Assembly (NCBI GenBank): GCA_018263435.1
Contig: JAANXD010000071.1
Coordinates: 2,063-36,236, forward strand
Reading direction: 5' to 3'
From: Candidatus Scalindua arabica
GTDB lineage: Bacteria; Planctomycetota; Brocadiia; Brocadiales; Scalinduaceae
DNA length: 34,174 nucleotides
Shown: one piece after another, positions 7,588 to 14,840 of the stretch
Position numbering within the stretch: position 1 is the first letter of the stretch
Layout: each line of letters opens with the position of its first letter
Program-made: the position numbers and the translations under genes
Notes under the pieces: model-generated
What the model saw: the letters and a program-made list of their open reading frames with translations, nothing else
Database searches by the model: none
What the model was told of the DNA's origin: nothing

Positions 7588-7620
7588 GCTGGCAAACTAA
7601 AGAACTTCTAATTTGCCAGC
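7588..7620 (+). promoter_or_regulatory. ilvB leader hairpin 2
   Basis: GCTGGCAAA and TTTGCCAGC form a perfect 9-bp stem with a 15-nt loop, about 50 nt before the ilvB ATG. A T-run precedes the hairpin rather than following it. A protein or RNA-structure control site is more likely than a terminator. Confidence 0.45.
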
Positions 7621-7668
7621 TTAAAAACAATCTAAACTCCCAAAAACCTGGTTTAACAAAAAATAAAA

Positions 7669-9348
7669 ATGGAAAAAACTGGTTCACAGATTTTACTTGA
7701 CGCCTTAAAAAAAGAAAATGTTGAATACATTTTTGGCTTACCTGGCGGTGTAGTCATACCACTCTTTGATACACTCTTTGACGATTCAGACTTAAAGTTC
7801 ATACTGACACGACATGAACAGGCGGCAGGCCATGCGGCTGATGGATATGCCAGAGCTACAGGAAAAGTAGGTGTTTGTATCGTTACATCCGGTCCCGGCG
7901 CAACAAATTTAACAACCGCTATTGCTACCGCTTATATGGACTCTATACCCATAGTTGCCATAACCGGACAGGTCAAAACACATCTTATAGGCAGTGATGC
8001 ATTCCAGGAAGCAGATGTAACCGGTATAACTCGCCCTATATCAAAACATAATTATCTTGTTAAAAATATAAAAGAACTGGGAAAGGTAATTAAAGAGGCG
8101 TTTTATATTGCATCAACTGGTAGACCAGGCCCTGTTGTTATTGACCTCCCTGTAGACGTAACCACAGATAAATGGGATGGAGATATTCATGAAAAAATAA
8201 ACCTTCCCGGGTATAAGCCATCATATGACGGTAATATAAGGCAGATAAAAATAGCAGCAGAGGCAATAAACAGATCTAAAAGGCCGGTAATTTATGCAGG
8301 TGGTGGTGTTATATTATCAAATAGCTCAGAGCAACTTGTCGAGCTTGCAGAAAAAGCCAACTTACCGGTAAACACGACGTTACTGGCACTGGGAGTATTT
8401 CCTGAAGACAACGAAAAGGCACTGGGAATGATAGGAATGCATGGAACGGTTCCTGCAAACTATGCCGTTCATGAAGCAGATTTGTTAATTGCAATTGGAG
8501 CGAGATTTGATGACAGAATTACTGGCAAGATAGATGAGTTTGCTCCCTGTGCAAAGGTTATCCATATAGACATAGACCCAACTTCTATCAGTAAGAACAT
8601 CAGGGTTGACATCCCGGTTGTTGGTGATGCCAACAATATTCTTACTGAATTGATAAAACACGTAGATTATGCTGAAAGAAAAGAGTGGTTTGAAAAAATT
8701 GCTGAATGGAAGAAAAAATACCGCTTGTCTTATGATAACACAAGTGATGTTGTAAAACCACAATACGTAGTTGAACAAATTTGCCAGGCGACTAAAGGCA
8801 AAGCAATTATCACAACTGAAGTCGGCCAGAATCAGATGTGGGCTGCCCAATATTATACCTATACAAATCCCAGAAGTTTCTTGTCTTCCGGCGGCTTAGG
8901 TACTATGGGATTCGGATTCCCTGCCGCAATAGGCGCCCAGCTTGGATGCCCCGACAAAATCGTTATTGACATTGCAGGTGACGGCAGTATTCAAATGAAT
9001 ATTCAGGAACTTAGCACTGTTGTTAAATATAAACTGCCAGTTAAGATTGCTATCCTGAACAACGGTTACCTTGGAATGGTAAGGCAGTGGCAGGAGCTGT
9101 TTCATGACAAAAGATATGCACATACACTGCTTGACGGCAATCCTGACTTTGTACAGGTAGCAAAGGCCTATGGTGCAGATGGTTTCTTGGTTGAAAAGAA
9201 AGAAGACGTCAGACCAGTAATTGAAAAAGCAATCTCAATAGACGGTCCTGTCGTAATTGATTTTAGAGTAGACCCGGAAGAAAATGTATTTCCAATGATT
9301 CCGGCAGGCCAAACCATTAGTCAGGTCAAGGGGGTTGAATTAATCTGA
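7669..9348 (+). CDS. ilvB: Acetolactate synthase, large (catalytic) subunit
   Basis: This 559-residue ThDP enzyme has [12 protein letters not shown] at about 23-34 and the catalytic glutamate in [14 protein letters not shown] (Glu50). TSGPGATN and the ThDP/Mg motif beginning GDGSIQMN at 437-444 and ending in [12 protein letters not shown] complete it. The enzyme joins two pyruvates, or pyruvate and 2-oxobutyrate, in valine, leucine and isoleucine synthesis. It has its own promoter at 7427 and a structured leader. The regulatory subunit gene ilvN and also ilvC, which often follow, are absent: rsmE comes next, 133 bp on. Catabolic acetolactate synthase is a less likely reading, since the sequence has the extended IlvB/IlvG arrangement. 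Confidence 0.94.
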   Translation: MEKTGSQILLDALKKENVEYIFGLPGGVVIPLFDTLFDDSDLKFILTRHEQAAGHAADGYARATGKVGVCIVTSGPGATNLTTAIATAYMDSIPIVAITGQVKTHLIGSDAFQEADVTGITRPISKHNYLVKNIKELGKVIKEAFYIASTGRPGPVVIDLPVDVTTDKWDGDIHEKINLPGYKPSYDGNIRQIKIAAEAINRSKRPVIYAGGGVILSNSSEQLVELAEKANLPVNTTLLALGVFPEDNEKALGMIGMHGTVPANYAVHEADLLIAIGARFDDRITGKIDEFAPCAKVIHIDIDPTSISKNIRVDIPVVGDANNILTELIKHVDYAERKEWFEKIAEWKKKYRLSYDNTSDVVKPQYVVEQICQATKGKAIITTEVGQNQMWAAQYYTYTNPRSFLSSGGLGTMGFGFPAAIGAQLGCPDKIVIDIAGDGSIQMNIQELSTVVKYKLPVKIAILNNGYLGMVRQWQELFHDKRYAHTLLDGNPDFVQVAKAYGADGFLVEKKEDVRPVIEKAISIDGPVVIDFRVDPEENVFPMIPAGQTISQVKGVELI

Positions 9349-9369
9349 AGAATGGCATGAATACCTATT

Positions 9370-9404
9370 AGGTTTTCCAGGAGATTCCGTCTCTTGGAAA
9401 ACCT
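9370..9404 (+). terminator. Hairpin after ilvB
   Basis: AGGTTTTCCA and TGGAAAACCT form a perfect 10-bp stem. An inner GAGA/TCTC pair shares the same axis. It sits 21 bp after the ilvB stop. No T-run follows, so it may act as an mRNA-stabilising 3' structure or a weak terminator. Confidence 0.45.
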
Positions 9405-9481
9405 GCATATCAAATATATCAAACCATAAATCAAGAGCACCTTTTTTAGTTTTCTTCATAATAAGGGCCAAAGAATTAAGT

Positions 9482-10210
9482 ATGAATCGTTTTTATGTTC
9501 CATTTCAGGCTGAGTTGAAAAATATATGGATTGATAGTTCAGAAAGCCATCACATTATACATGTTAAAAGATTAAAAATCGGTGACAATATCGTCCTGTT
9601 TAACGGTACGGGAATGGAGTGTAATGCCAAAATCATCGAAATAGATGGAAATAAAGTTAGAGTAGAAGCTAATCAGTACAAAACTGTCAATAAAGAAAAT
9701 ACGGTAGGCGTCGACATAGCATTTGCTGTTCCCAAGGGAAAACGTTCTCACTTCCTAATACAAAAATGTACCGAGCTGGGAGTTCGCAAATTAATTCCAA
9801 CAAATTACACACACAGTGTGGTAAAGCTTAAGGCCGAATCTTCTGAGAAAATTGAGAAGTGGCGCAAAATTGCTATTGAGGCATCAAAACAGTGCGGCCG
9901 CAATACGATAACAGAAATTAGTGGCGTTGTAGACTTTCACAATATCCTCAAAAAATTAGATATTTATGATCTTCCACTCCTCGCCTTCAACCAGCCTGAT
10001 TCAAATAATCTGAGAAATACGTTGCAAGAACACCCGAAACCAAATAATATAGTAAGTTTTATTGGTCCGGAAGGAGGATTTACATCGAACGAGATAGAAA
10101 TGGCAAAGGAAGCCGGATGTAAGTTCGTCAGCCTGGGACAAAGGACCCTTCGAGTGGAAACTGCCGCAATTGCAGTTTCTGCAATCCTTTCGTATCACTA
10201 CTCAGTATGA
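9482..10210 (+). CDS. rsmE: 16S rRNA (uridine1498-N3)-methyltransferase
   Basis: The 242-residue protein begins MNRFYVPFQ and has SHHIIHVKRLKIGD (22-35), the RNA-binding PUA-like region. The SPOUT methyltransferase part shows EASKQCGR (133-140), FIGPEGGFTSNEIE starting at 193, and LGQRTLRVETAAIA (218-231). Together these define RsmE, which methylates U1498 in the decoding centre of 16S rRNA. Length and motif order are normal. The start is ATG 9482. It stands between two hairpins with no clear operon partner. Confidence 0.95.
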   Translation: MNRFYVPFQAELKNIWIDSSESHHIIHVKRLKIGDNIVLFNGTGMECNAKIIEIDGNKVRVEANQYKTVNKENTVGVDIAFAVPKGKRSHFLIQKCTELGVRKLIPTNYTHSVVKLKAESSEKIEKWRKIAIEASKQCGRNTITEISGVVDFHNILKKLDIYDLPLLAFNQPDSNNLRNTLQEHPKPNNIVSFIGPEGGFTSNEIEMAKEAGCKFVSLGQRTLRVETAAIAVSAILSYHYSV

Positions 10211-10228
10211 GTTCGTAGTACTACTTGG

Positions 10229-10255
10229 AAGAACTTCTTTCTTTATGAAGTTCTT
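10229..10255 (+). terminator. Hairpin after rsmE
   Basis: AAGAACTTC and GAAGTTCTT form a perfect 9-bp stem with a 9-nt T-rich loop, starting 19 bp after the rsmE stop. The T content downstream is modest, so termination is plausible but not certain. Confidence 0.5.
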
Positions 10256-10283
10256 TCGTGTCATGAAAAGCTAAAAGTGTCTA

Positions 10284-10309
10284 CCCGCCTGCCAATCAGT
10301 TCGGGCAGG
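10284..10309 (+). repeat. CCCGCCTG/CGGGCAGG repeat, copy B
   Basis: CCCGCCTG at 10284-10291, a 10-nt spacer, and CGGGCAGG at 10302-10309. It lies directly before the left arm of the AAGTTTGAAGTG-type element. Confidence 0.75.
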
Positions 10310-10310
10310 A

Positions 10311-10461
10311 AGTTTGAAGTGTGCTAAAGTAATGGATAATAAAGCACTTTCTAAAGAGATTGAAGAACGCATACAGAAATTTGTTGTTTAAATATCACAT
10401 TAACTTCAGGCATTTTAGTTCACTTTAGTCACTTAAAACTGGTTTGCGGTTTTGCCGCACT
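10311..10461. repeat. Inverted repeat of the AAGTTTGAAGTGCC family, copy 2, enclosing an ORF remnant
   Basis: The left arm AAGTTTGAAGTGTGCTAAAGT and the right-side arm ACTTTAGTCACTTAAAACT flank a 60-bp reading frame. The right end, GGTTTGCGGTTTTGCCGCAC, is the inverse of the left end of the element at 5775. The terminal block, arm sequences and palindromic layout are therefore shared by two sites 5 kb apart. Confidence 0.6.
10332..10391 (+). pseudogene. Possible 5' remnant of a four-helix-bundle (S23/bAvd-like) gene
   Basis: An ATG directly after the left repeat arm opens a 19-residue frame, MDNKALSKEIEERIQKFVV, ending in TAA. The LSKEIEERIQKF pattern resembles the start of four-helix-bundle proteins related to 23S rRNA intervening-sequence proteins. 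I judge this from memory of the family, not from a search. The rest of such a gene is missing, so it would be a fragment. Chance similarity is possible with so few residues. Confidence 0.3.
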
Positions 10462-10473
10462 ATGAGGTTATTT

Positions 10474-11550
10474 ATGTTATATGCCGTAATTATGGCAGGC
10501 GGCTCTGGTACCAGATTCTGGCCGTGGAGTCGAAAAAAAACACCAAAACAACTCTTGAAGATTACTGGACAAGATACTATGATTAAGCAAACTGTTGATC
10601 GCATTATCGGTGAAATACCTGCAGAGAATATTTATGTTGTAACAACGTCTTGCCTGGCTGACAGTATTAAGGGGGAACTGTCACAGATACCGGCAAAGAA
10701 TATTATATCAGAACCATTTGGCAGAAACACGGCTGCATGTATTGGTCTTGCAGCAACCATAATTTCCAATAGAGATGCCGATGCCACCATGGCAATTATG
10801 ACGGCAGATCATATAATTGAACCCCCCGATCTCTTTCTAAAAGCATTAAAATGTGCAGAAAAACTCTCAACTGAAACAAACGCTCTTATTACGTTTGGAA
10901 TTAAACCAACTGAACCATCTGTAAATTACGGATATATACAAAGAAGCGAAGATTGGATTAACCTTCAGGATTTCAAGATTTATGATGTAAAATGCTTCAC
11001 TGAGAAACCGGATCGTGCTACAGCCGAAGGCTTTGTGCAGAGTGGTAAATATTACTGGAACAGTGGTATCTTTGTCTGGTCTGTTAGTACAATACTTGAA
11101 AACATAAATACTCTCATGCCTGAATTGTCGAAGGGCCTGGCGAGAATTGGAAAGTCAGTAGATACACCTGACGAATCAAACGTTATTTACAATGAATATG
11201 AAAAGTTTGATAACATATCAATAGATTATGGAGTGATGGAAAAGGCTTCAAATGTAAAAGTAATCGAGGCAGATTTTAAATGGGATGACGTTGGTTCCTG
11301 GCTTGCTATAGAACGATTGAACAAATCAGATCAGGACAACAATACCATATTAGGCGAACATTGCGGATTTGACACACAGGGAAACATAATAATCGGAGAC
11401 AAAGGGCACTTAACAACAACTATAAACGTGTCAGACATGATTATAGTAAGCACAAAAGATGTTACCATGGTATGCAACAAAAACAATGCTGAAGATATTA
11501 AGAAATTAACCGACCTCTTAAAAGAGAGAGGCTACGATAGCTATCTGTAG
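10474..11550 (+). CDS. manC: Mannose-1-phosphate guanylyltransferase
   Basis: The 358-residue protein opens MLYAVIMAGGSGTRFWPWSR, with the GDP-mannose pyrophosphorylase signature GGSGTRFWPWSR at 9-20, then KTPKQLL. Further motifs are EPFGRNTAACIGLAA, MTADHII, FTEKPD, YYWNSGIFVW and DFKWDDVGSW. It makes GDP-mannose from mannose-1-phosphate and GTP for glycan synthesis. The start is ATG 10474, preceded by GAGG at a spacing of 7; an upstream TTG at 10444 lies in repeat sequence and adds residues without family support. The C-terminal phosphomannose-isomerase domain of bifunctional ManC proteins is absent, so this is the monofunctional form. Confidence 0.92.
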   Translation: MLYAVIMAGGSGTRFWPWSRKKTPKQLLKITGQDTMIKQTVDRIIGEIPAENIYVVTTSCLADSIKGELSQIPAKNIISEPFGRNTAACIGLAATIISNRDADATMAIMTADHIIEPPDLFLKALKCAEKLSTETNALITFGIKPTEPSVNYGYIQRSEDWINLQDFKIYDVKCFTEKPDRATAEGFVQSGKYYWNSGIFVWSVSTILENINTLMPELSKGLARIGKSVDTPDESNVIYNEYEKFDNISIDYGVMEKASNVKVIEADFKWDDVGSWLAIERLNKSDQDNNTILGEHCGFDTQGNIIIGDKGHLTTTINVSDMIIVSTKDVTMVCNKNNAEDIKKLTDLLKERGYDSYL

Positions 11551-11599
11551 TATCACTTTGTAAAATATTTTATTGAGATATTAAACTTTGTTACAGACC

Positions 11600-11720
11600 T
11601 AAATCCGAATAAAGAATTTCGAAATCTGAAACAAATTCTAAATTCTAATGTTCAAAACATATCAATGTATCGGCCATTCGATTTTAGTCATTCGTATTTG
11701 TTTCGGATTTCGAGTTTAGA
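11600..11720. repeat. Long A/T-rich imperfect inverted repeat, copy 3
   Basis: The left arm contains GAAATCTGAAACAAATTC and the right arm TTTGTTTCGGATTTCGAG, with ATTCTAATG opposite CATTCGATT. It belongs with the elements at 1689-1850 and 4002-4165. It fills the gap between manC and the NnrS-like gene. Confidence 0.6.
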
Positions 11721-11799
11721 CTATTAGTTATGGCTATGCCACATTATGATTTTTCTAGCTTGTTTGTACCCAAGAGAGGGGGTTTAAACTAAAAGTGTT

Positions 11800-13536
11800 A
11801 TGGAAATTAATAGAAATACGATAATTAAAAATCTGGTCAAGAAGCACCCGGAAACTCTGGCAGTATTCAGGAAATATAATCTTGTTGTAGCCGGAGGTGT
11901 AAGAGGGCCTAATGAACCCCTGGCATTCTTTGCAAAGGCTCATGAGGTAGATTACGACGAAATACTTAAAGAATTAAAAGAAGCTATTGAAAAGGGTGTA
12001 GACGAAAACACTGAGACGGTAGAGCTGGTAGAAGACAAGGTATATGAAAAATTCTTTAAGACAGCTATCTTAATGGCACTAACAATAGGTGTGGCAGTTG
12101 GCGCAATAGTATTAACTTATATAGGTAAAACCCAGAATTTCCATTATGTACTTCATAAATTTGTCCAGACACATGGACATGCTCAATTGTTTGGATGGGT
12201 GGGTCTTTGTATCATCGGTTTTGCATATTATATCGTTCCCCGGGTTAAAAACGTAGAACTCAAATATCGAGAATTAACAACCACCTGCTTCTGGCTGATA
12301 GTCACAGGAACCGTTATAAGGATATTTGCCCAACCTTACGCTAATGAATCAACAAACGTACTCCTACCAATATCAGGGTTATTAGAATTTATGGCAGTCG
12401 CGTTGTTTGCCTTCATTATTCTCAGTACCGTCCTTGCAAGTCAGGAAAAGAAAGAACCATACGACAAATTTATAGTGGCAGGGGTATCATGGTTTCTGGT
12501 TTGCGCTTTTATGAACCTTATTATGGATGTCGTTATGTTTTTCACAAATACAAATGAAATTGCAAGAACATTTTACAGCCCTTTTGTACACGTATTTCTC
12601 CTAGGTTTTACTTTCATGTTCATATTTGCAGTAAATATAAGGACGGTGTACGCCTTCCTTGATGTTGGAACAGCAAGGGTACGTGCCATAAATACTACAT
12701 TCTGGCTGCTAAATCTAACTCTTCCCATATACTTTATTGCTCATTCTTTTAATTATAACTCTCCATTTTTGTTGAAAGTCTCATACCTTACGATTTACCT
12801 GGTAGCGTTCAGCATTCTACTATTTGTTTACGGTATCAGGATCTTTGAGAAGTCTACAAAGGAACTCGATGATGTTGTAATGGATAGAAGTTATTCAAAG
12901 ACTATCAGAACTGCTTATGTCTGGTTGATTATTGGTGTGCTTATACTTGGGGCAAAACCTTTCCTTAAGGCATTTTCGGAACCTCAGTATCTGTTTCATG
13001 GTGCAGCCAATCACGCCATTGCCGTTGGATTCGTAACTTTGATGATTATAGGATACGCATCAAAGATGGTTCCAACTTTTAAGGGTGTTGGCATGTACAG
13101 CATAAAACTTGCAGATTTATCATTTTATCTTATAAACATTGGCTGTTTTCTCCGGGTTTCTACTCAGATAATGATTGGACTATCAAATGATTCTTATTAT
13201 TCTCTCATTGGGTTTTCAGGCTGGATCGAGTTTACGGCAATCGGAATATTCGGTTACAACGTATGGAAGACGATGAACGCAGAGGATGAAGATGAAATTG
13301 AAGAACCACAGGAAGCTTTAACTGAGATTACAGCAGACACAAATATTGCTAATGCAATAGATCAATATCCAGAAATACTGGATGTGTTCCTGGAATTTGG
13401 GTTTAAACAACTTGGTAACCCTGTTGCACGGAAGACTGTTGCAAAAATGTTTACCATTAAACAGGCAACAAAGATACATCCGGTTGAGATAGATACTCTA
13501 CTCAAAGCCCTGAATGAAAAAATTAAAAAATCGTGA
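11800..13536 (+). CDS. NnrS-like multi-helix membrane protein flanked by DUF1858-type domains
   Basis: Residues 1-66 resemble the DUF1858/ScdA_N helical domain (NLVKKHPETLAVFRKYNL, then FAKAHEVDYDEILKEL), but glycines replace its usual cysteines. About 12 membrane helices follow (88-485). They carry HGHAQLFGW (His125, His127), FVHVFLLGFTF and NHAIAVGFVTLMIIGYASKMVP; the histidine placement resembles NnrS and, more distantly, heme-copper oxidase subunit I. Residues 505-578 form a clear second DUF1858 domain (LGNPVARKTVAKMFTIKQA). NnrS proteins are linked to nitric-oxide metabolism and metal/heme binding, so a nitrogen-oxide role is an inference. The stop overlaps the next gene's GTG (GTGA), so the TPR protein is probably a translated partner. 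An unknown oxidase-like role remains possible. Confidence 0.72.
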   Translation: MEINRNTIIKNLVKKHPETLAVFRKYNLVVAGGVRGPNEPLAFFAKAHEVDYDEILKELKEAIEKGVDENTETVELVEDKVYEKFFKTAILMALTIGVAVGAIVLTYIGKTQNFHYVLHKFVQTHGHAQLFGWVGLCIIGFAYYIVPRVKNVELKYRELTTTCFWLIVTGTVIRIFAQPYANESTNVLLPISGLLEFMAVALFAFIILSTVLASQEKKEPYDKFIVAGVSWFLVCAFMNLIMDVVMFFTNTNEIARTFYSPFVHVFLLGFTFMFIFAVNIRTVYAFLDVGTARVRAINTTFWLLNLTLPIYFIAHSFNYNSPFLLKVSYLTIYLVAFSILLFVYGIRIFEKSTKELDDVVMDRSYSKTIRTAYVWLIIGVLILGAKPFLKAFSEPQYLFHGAANHAIAVGFVTLMIIGYASKMVPTFKGVGMYSIKLADLSFYLINIGCFLRVSTQIMIGLSNDSYYSLIGFSGWIEFTAIGIFGYNVWKTMNAEDEDEIEEPQEALTEITADTNIANAIDQYPEILDVFLEFGFKQLGNPVARKTVAKMFTIKQATKIHPVEIDTLLKALNEKIKKS

Positions 13537-14777
13537 AGATATTAAAGAAAACCATATTTCTTGTAATGTTCAGTTTGTTGTTATCTAATCTTTGTGTTGC
13601 TCAAGAGGCAGAAGAACATTTCAAGAGAGGAGTCGGTTATTTTGAAACAAGACTCATAGACAAGGCGATTGCTGAATTCAAAAAGGCCCTGCCTCTATTT
13701 ACAGAAGATCAAAAATTGATGAAGGCTGAAACATATGTGACACTTGCAAATGCATACAACAGGAAAGGTATACACAAAGCGGCAATTACTGCGTGTAAAA
13801 AAGCAATAGGAATTAGTCCAAACCTTGCCAATGCACATTATAATCTGGGATTTGCCTATAGAGAAGAGGGTAAAGACAAACTGGCAAAGCAAGAATTTGC
13901 ACTTTATGATGAACTATTAAAGCAAGAGGGTGAATATATAGAAATCCCGGAGAAACCAACCTCAGAGGAAATTGAGAAATATATTACCCTTGGTGACAAT
14001 TATTTTAAAGAAGGCAAGTTTGATGAAGCTATTGCCGAATACAAGAAAGCCATGGAAATAAAACCTCGTGATGATATTCTTAATAAACTTGGACAGGCTC
14101 ATCAACAAAAGAGATTAGCAGGCAAACCTGAAGGACAGCCTGCGAAAATAGACACATTTACAAGCAAAAAGGCATTGGACGAAATGCCAAGGCTGGAGAG
14201 AGAACAGGAACTCTCAATAGAAGAGCTCTATGACAGAGGAATTTCATATTACGATAAAGGAATGGTTGACAAGGCAATTGAAGAGTTCAAAGAAGTACTT
14301 GAGCTTGACCCGGAGGATGCTGAAACTCATTATAATCTTGGTAATGCCTATGCAGATAAATTAATGTTTGATGAGGCAATGGAGGAATATAAAAAAGCAA
14401 TAGATATAAAACCTGAATTTATAAATGCATATTTAAGCCTGAGCACACTGTACTTAGATATGGACATGGTCGATGAGGCAATTTCCCTATGCAATCAGGC
14501 CATAAGTGCAAATCCAGAGGATTCATTTTTATGCTTCCACCTTGGGGAAGCATATGCCCGAAATGAACAACACGAAGAAGCTATAACAGCGTTTAACAAA
14601 GCCATTTCCATAAACCCCATGGATCCGGAAACACAGTACCAGTTAGCGGAGTCTTATTATGAAACCAAACAGTACGACCTGGCGTTAAAGCACGCAACGC
14701 AAGCCGAGGAACTGGGATACATCACTGATCCGACATTTATGACTGATTTGAAGAAAAATGCCACAACTGAACAGTAA
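13533..14777 (+). CDS. Exported TPR-repeat protein
   Basis: The gene starts with GTG at 13533, overlapping the preceding TGA. The first 24 residues form a signal peptide (hydrophobic IFLVMFSLLLSNLCVA, cleavage near A-Q). About nine TPR units follow, for example AHYNLGFAYREEGKDKLAKQ, YFKEGKFDEAIAEYKKAMEI, HYNLGNAYADKLMFDEAMEE and LGEAYARNEQHEEAITAFNK. The mature protein should lie outside the cytoplasmic membrane and act as a scaffold. Translational coupling to the NnrS-like membrane protein suggests they work in one complex. Partner and exact function cannot be read from the sequence. It converges with the TIR-TPR gene, with 63 A/T-rich bp between the ends. Confidence 0.85.
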   Translation: MKILKKTIFLVMFSLLLSNLCVAQEAEEHFKRGVGYFETRLIDKAIAEFKKALPLFTEDQKLMKAETYVTLANAYNRKGIHKAAITACKKAIGISPNLANAHYNLGFAYREEGKDKLAKQEFALYDELLKQEGEYIEIPEKPTSEEIEKYITLGDNYFKEGKFDEAIAEYKKAMEIKPRDDILNKLGQAHQQKRLAGKPEGQPAKIDTFTSKKALDEMPRLEREQELSIEELYDRGISYYDKGMVDKAIEEFKEVLELDPEDAETHYNLGNAYADKLMFDEAMEEYKKAIDIKPEFINAYLSLSTLYLDMDMVDEAISLCNQAISANPEDSFLCFHLGEAYARNEQHEEAITAFNKAISINPMDPETQYQLAESYYETKQYDLALKHATQAEELGYITDPTFMTDLKKNATTEQ

Positions 14778-14840
14778 AACGTCTACGCAATTCCATAATG
14801 TTTAATCGAAAATATTTAATATTTAATATTCAATCTACTA

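Noticed and set aside
7462-7668. Leader peptide for ilvB attenuation
   Set aside because: The only nearby ATG gives Met-Pro-stop, and no frame rich in Leu, Ile or Val codons was found.
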